Shown here: positions 31,774 through 34,646 of the stretch, piece by piece
Position numbering within the stretch: position 1 is the stretch's first letter
Layout: each line of letters starts with the position of its first letter
DNA from: CAVSUR01 sp052143655
GTDB lineage: Bacteria; Actinomycetota; Actinomycetes; Streptosporangiales; Streptosporangiaceae
DNA: 34,646 bases
Direction: 5' to 3'
NCBI GenBank assembly: GCA_052143655.1
Contig: JBKQSL010000115.1
Span: 1-34,646 of the forward strand
Translations under genes and position numbers: made by a program
The notes under the pieces: generated by a model
What the model was told of the DNA's origin: nothing
What the model saw: the letters and a program-made list of their open reading frames with translations, nothing else
Databases searched by the model: none

Positions 31774-32637
31774 CTAGAACGGCGTCGGGATGTACCGCAG
31801 TGGCAGGCCGGGCTCGACGTAGCCGCCGGGCCGCTCCCGTTTGGGCAGCGTGATGTCCCGGTGGGGGAACGGCTTGTAGGGAACCTGGCTCAGCAGGTGG
31901 CTGATGATGTCGAGCCGGCCGCGCTTCTTGTCGTCGGTGCGGGCGATGTACCAGGGTCCCCAGGCGGTGTCGCTGGCGGCGAACATCGCGTCCCTGGCAC
32001 TGGAGTAGTCGTACCAGCGGCTGTAGGACTTGAGGTCCATGTCCGACAGCTTCCAGATCTTCCGCGAGTCGTTGATGCGGCTCTCCAGCCGCCGGGTCTG
32101 CTCGCCGGGGCCGACCTCGAGCCAGTACTTCAGCAGCAAGATCCCGTCATCGGCCATGGCCTTCTCGACCCCGGGCACCAGCTCGAGGAACCGCTCGGTC
32201 TCCTGCGGCGCGCAAAAGCCCATCACTGGCTCGACGCCCGCCCGGTTGTAGCAGCTGCGGTCGAAGATCACGACCTCGCCCGCGGCCGGGAAGTGCGGAA
32301 GGTACCGCTGGATGTACATCTGCGACTTCTCGCGCCCGGTAGGGGCGAGCAGCGCGACGACCCGGAACACCCGCGGGCTCACCCGCTCGGTGATCCGCTT
32401 GATAGTGCCTCCCTTCCCTGCGGTGTCCCGGCCCTCGAACACGAGGCAGATCTTGGCTCCCGAATCCTTGACCCACTCCTGCATGGCGACGAGGTCGCCG
32501 TGCAGGACCCGCATCTGGCGCTCGTACTCCTTGCGCTTCATTTTCGGGAGCGGGTCAGCCATGATCCCCTGCCGCGCTGCGGCCGACGGGTGCGTGTGGG
32601 CCTGCGCGCCGGGCTGCTTCTCGTCCTTCTTGGCCAT
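31774..32637 (-). CDS. ppk2: Polyphosphate kinase 2 (PPK2 family)
   Basis: PPK2 enzymes phosphorylate nucleotides with polyphosphate, usually ADP or GDP to the triphosphate in class I. The 287 residues carry Walker A FEGRDTAGKGGT (67-78), the lid region RVVALLAPTGREKSQMYIQR, Walker B with FDRSCYNRAGVEPVMGF (125-141), KYWLEVGPGEQTRRLESRI, and YSSARDAMFAASDT with WYIARTDDKKRGRL. The residue after DRS is Cys, where most family members have Trp. The one-domain size and motif order suggest class I. Start ATG 32637 has AGGAGG seven bases upstream; an extension to 32700 lacks a site. Downstream is a DMT permease gene. Confidence 0.93.
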   Translation of the reverse strand: MAKKDEKQPGAQAHTHPSAAARQGIMADPLPKMKRKEYERQMRVLHGDLVAMQEWVKDSGAKICLVFEGRDTAGKGGTIKRITERVSPRVFRVVALLAPTGREKSQMYIQRYLPHFPAAGEVVIFDRSCYNRAGVEPVMGFCAPQETERFLELVPGVEKAMADDGILLLKYWLEVGPGEQTRRLESRINDSRKIWKLSDMDLKSYSRWYDYSSARDAMFAASDTAWGPWYIARTDDKKRGRLDIISHLLSQVPYKPFPHRDITLPKRERPGGYVEPGLPLRYIPTPF

Positions 32638-33308
32638 GTCGCTTACCTCCTGCAGGTGTGCTGACGTGGCTACGATGTCCCCCACGCTCGGCATGCTCAC
32701 CCCGATCGAACATGAATTCCGCCACAGCCAGATCGAGCCCGCAGCATGATCCGCATTTCAGCAACCGGGCTGCGGGAAGCCAGGGCACATCAGCGCTCCG
32801 CAACCATCGGTGGCGAGCCCGCGGCCTCGTGACCATCGCCCGCAGCAGGGTGCTTTCTCAGGGCCAGAGGTCCTCACACGCGGGGCAATCGGCTGCAGGC
32901 CGCCGGACGCTCGCAGCCTCCGCGCAAGGATGCTCCACCGGCGCGGGCTGACTGCGAGTTACCTCACCGAACACGCGAGCCTTGCAGCCTCCCGCGCCTC
33001 AGCTCCGGGACGAAAGGCTCTGGGTGAGCGGTCCGCGCGCGGCCCATATTCGGGAAGAGGTTCGGCTGAGGCGCCGCAAAGGGAGGCAGGCGTGAAGACC
33101 TGTGGCCGCGTTCAGCCATGACGCGCGGGACGGCAAGGACACCAGTTCCCGCCATGATTGTGGCGCAGGTGCGCAGGTGGGAGTGCGCTTGTCAGGGGGG
33201 AAGGTCGTCCACGACCACGTAGCGCTTTTGCCCTGGAGGTTCAAGGGCCCGGACTCTTCAGCGGCGCTCACCCGCCTGTCGGCCGGCCAGTAGCCAGTAG
33301 CATCCATC
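32638..33308. other. Gene-free stretch of 671 bases
   Basis: I find no supported gene, RNA or mobile element. Several open frames of 60-150 codons exist on both strands, but they are Arg/Ser/Pro-rich, lack ribosome sites and overlap one another. It should contain the PPK2 promoter at the left and, at the right, TAGCAT (33298-33303) five bases before the DedA-like ATG. Decayed genes are possible. Confidence 0.45.
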
Positions 33309-33961
33309 ATGAACGCGGTCGCAGCGGCCTCCTCGGCGGAGCAGTACGGTGCGTGGGCCTATGTGGCCGTCTTCGCGCTGATGGCGCTGTCATTCGCCGG
33401 GATACCGGCGATCGGGGCGGCGGTTGGGGCTGGGCATCGGTGCTGGCCAGTCAGGGCAAGCTCAATATCTATGTGGTGCTGATCGTGATCTATGTGGTGC
33501 TGATCCTGGCGGCGCTGGGCGCCGAGGCTGGCGGACTGGCCGGTTACGGCATTGGCCACCGGTGGGGCCGCAGCCTCGTGGACCGCCCGGGCCGCCGCCG
33601 GCAGGAGCGGCTGCAGAGCGCCGTCGCCAGGGCAGAGAAAATCTACGCGAAATGGGGGCGTCTCGCTGTATTTTTCACCTCGACGATTGTCTCGGGCGTT
33701 CTCAGGATGAAGTACTCCCAGTTCGTGGTCTGGAACTTCGTCGTCGGCACCGTGTACGTGCTGTCGGTCGGGCCCGCCGTCTACGGCGCGGGCAAGGTCT
33801 CGACCGGTGAGGAGGACGCGGCCAGCCTGGGTGCCCTGGTGGCCGGGCTGGCGATCGCGGCCGGATGCGCTGTACTCGCGGCGCGCTATTACCGCCGTCG
33901 CAGGGCCCGCAGATTGCTGGCTGGCGTTAGTCCGCGCAAGGTCAGCGGTGAGTCACGCTGA
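33309..33961 (+). pseudogene. DedA/VTT-domain membrane protein with a one-base frameshift
   Basis: From ATG 33309 the frame gives a polar start and the first membrane helix (YVAVFALMALSFAGIPAIGA), then runs to an early stop. The rest of the protein lies in the frame one base back, beginning GWASVLASQGKLNIYVVLIV, and continues to TGA 33961 through GLAGYGIGHRWG, the DedA-like helix FTSTIVSGVLRMKYSQFVVW and a last helix LVAGLAIAAGCAVLAARYYR. The switch falls at the G-run 33426-33429: one extra G would restore a single frame of about 217 residues. DedA proteins are membrane proteins linked to lipid flipping and envelope homeostasis. A sequencing error in the homopolymer is as likely as a true mutation. 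Confidence 0.75.
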
Positions 33962-34111
33962 CACCGGCCGGTGCGTGCTACGCCGCCCGGCGGCCTCGAT
34001 CGGCCCGGATCGTTCGCTCGGGCACATCCCCATCACGCCGCGTGGGTGCTGTGGCGGGCAGGCCCGGCAAGGGAAATCGCGGATGCGGTGTCCGATCACG
34101 GCTCGGGGGTG

Positions 34112-34646
34112 ATGTCCATGTTCCGCTTGGTGCCCGGCCTGCAGGCGGTTTCGTCCTACCGCCGTGAGTGGCTCGCCAAGGACCTGGTCGCGGGGATTGT
34201 GCTCACGACGCTGCTGGTCCCGCAGGGCATGGCGTATGCGGAGCTGGCGGGCCTGCCGCCGATCACCGGCCTGTACACGTCCATCTTGTGCCTGGCCGGG
34301 TATGCGGTGTTCGGCCCGTCGCGGATCCTGGTGCTGGGACCGGATTCCTCGCTGGGGCCGATGATCGCCGCGACGATCCTGCCGCTGATCGCCGCCAACG
34401 GTGACGCCGAGCGGGCGGTCGCGCTGGCGTCGGTGCTCGCGATGATGGTCGCGGCAATCATGATCCTGGCGGCCGTGGCGAAGCTCGGCTTCATCGCAAA
34501 CCTGCTGTCCAAGCCGACAATGATCGGCTACATGAACGGCCTGGCGCTGACCATCCTGGTCGGGCAGCTGCCCAAGCTGTTCGGATTCAAGGTCGAGGCC
34601 GACGGCTTCATCGGCGAAATCACCGGCTTCGTCAAAGGGCTGGCCA
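34112..34646 (+). CDS. SulP-family anion transporter, 5' part only
   Basis: The reading frame is open to the right edge. It begins near MSMFRLVPGLQAVSSYRREW, then the SulP signature DLVAGIVLTTLLVPQGMAYA followed by ELAGLPPITGLYTSILCLAG, GPSRILVLGPDSSLGPMIAA and FIANLLSKPTMIGYMNGLAL. These are the first membrane helices of the sulfate permease / SLC26 family; the remaining helices and any STAS domain lie outside the window. The anion is unknown (sulfate, bicarbonate or others). ATG 34112 is used; ATG 34118 is better spaced from GGGGG at 34105-34109 and may be the true start. It stands 150 bases after the DedA-like gene. Confidence 0.9.
   Translation, partial: MSMFRLVPGLQAVSSYRREWLAKDLVAGIVLTTLLVPQGMAYAELAGLPPITGLYTSILCLAGYAVFGPSRILVLGPDSSLGPMIAATILPLIAANGDAERAVALASVLAMMVAAIMILAAVAKLGFIANLLSKPTMIGYMNGLALTILVGQLPKLFGFKVEADGFIGEITGFVKGLA

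Noticed and set aside
33158..33424. DedA-like protein starting at ATG 33158
   Set aside because: This part of the frame is Arg/Gly/Pro-rich and not membrane-like. The true N-terminal helix lies in the other frame from 33309, so a frameshift explains it better.

Overview
The window is very GC-rich, its genes often start with GTG or TTG, and it carries dnaK-grpE-dnaJ-hspR-clpB with pyrE, fba, a DUF3151 gene and purA downstream. That combination and order is typical of Actinomycetota; the same genes lie in the same neighbourhood in Streptomyces and, rearranged, in Mycobacterium. The sequence alone does not fix the genus. A filamentous or soil-type actinomycete is my inference.

Positions 1-5962 hold a heat-shock operon: the 3' part of dnaK, then grpE, dnaJ, the MerR-type repressor hspR and clpB, closely spaced or overlapping. 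Convergent to it, and overlapping clpB by 4 bases, is a small helical-repeat protein gene, then an NYN-domain protein with a long Pro/Gln/Gly repeat region. Positions 8594-9035 hold a non-coding 17/18-bp tandem array. Positions 9036-18872 are housekeeping metabolism: pyrE, fba, an aldo/keto reductase, DUF3151, purA-purD-purB-purC and murA. Positions 19137-27092 hold an unusual multidomain regulator, a HisC-type aminotransferase, a BlaI/M56 pair, an AlaX editing protein, an Xre regulator with DUF2516, and an operon of a BKACE (DUF849) enzyme with an AnsA-type asparaginase.

From about 27150 the character changes. There is an integrase N-terminal fragment butted against an inverted, frameshifted IS21 istB fragment, then the C-terminal remnant of a membrane protein. 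After this scar come scattered accessory genes with long gaps: a DHA2 MFS exporter under a palindromic operator-like element, an unrecognised conserved-looking protein, a DMT-family permease, PPK2, a DedA-like gene broken by a one-base frameshift, and the 5' part of a SulP transporter.

A recurrent regulatory theme is a -10-like hexamer (mostly TANNNT) ending 5-7 bases before the start codon, without a well-placed Shine-Dalgarno sequence. It occurs at the gene at 6573(-), pyrE, the aldo/keto reductase, DUF3151, purB, blaI, alaX and DUF2516, and suggests many leaderless mRNAs. I did not find a clearly undescribed multi-gene system. The strongest leads are the nucleotide-cyclase-like regulator at 19137, the hairpin plus internal start in grpE, the repeat-bearing NYN protein beside a tandem array, and the mobile-element scar.
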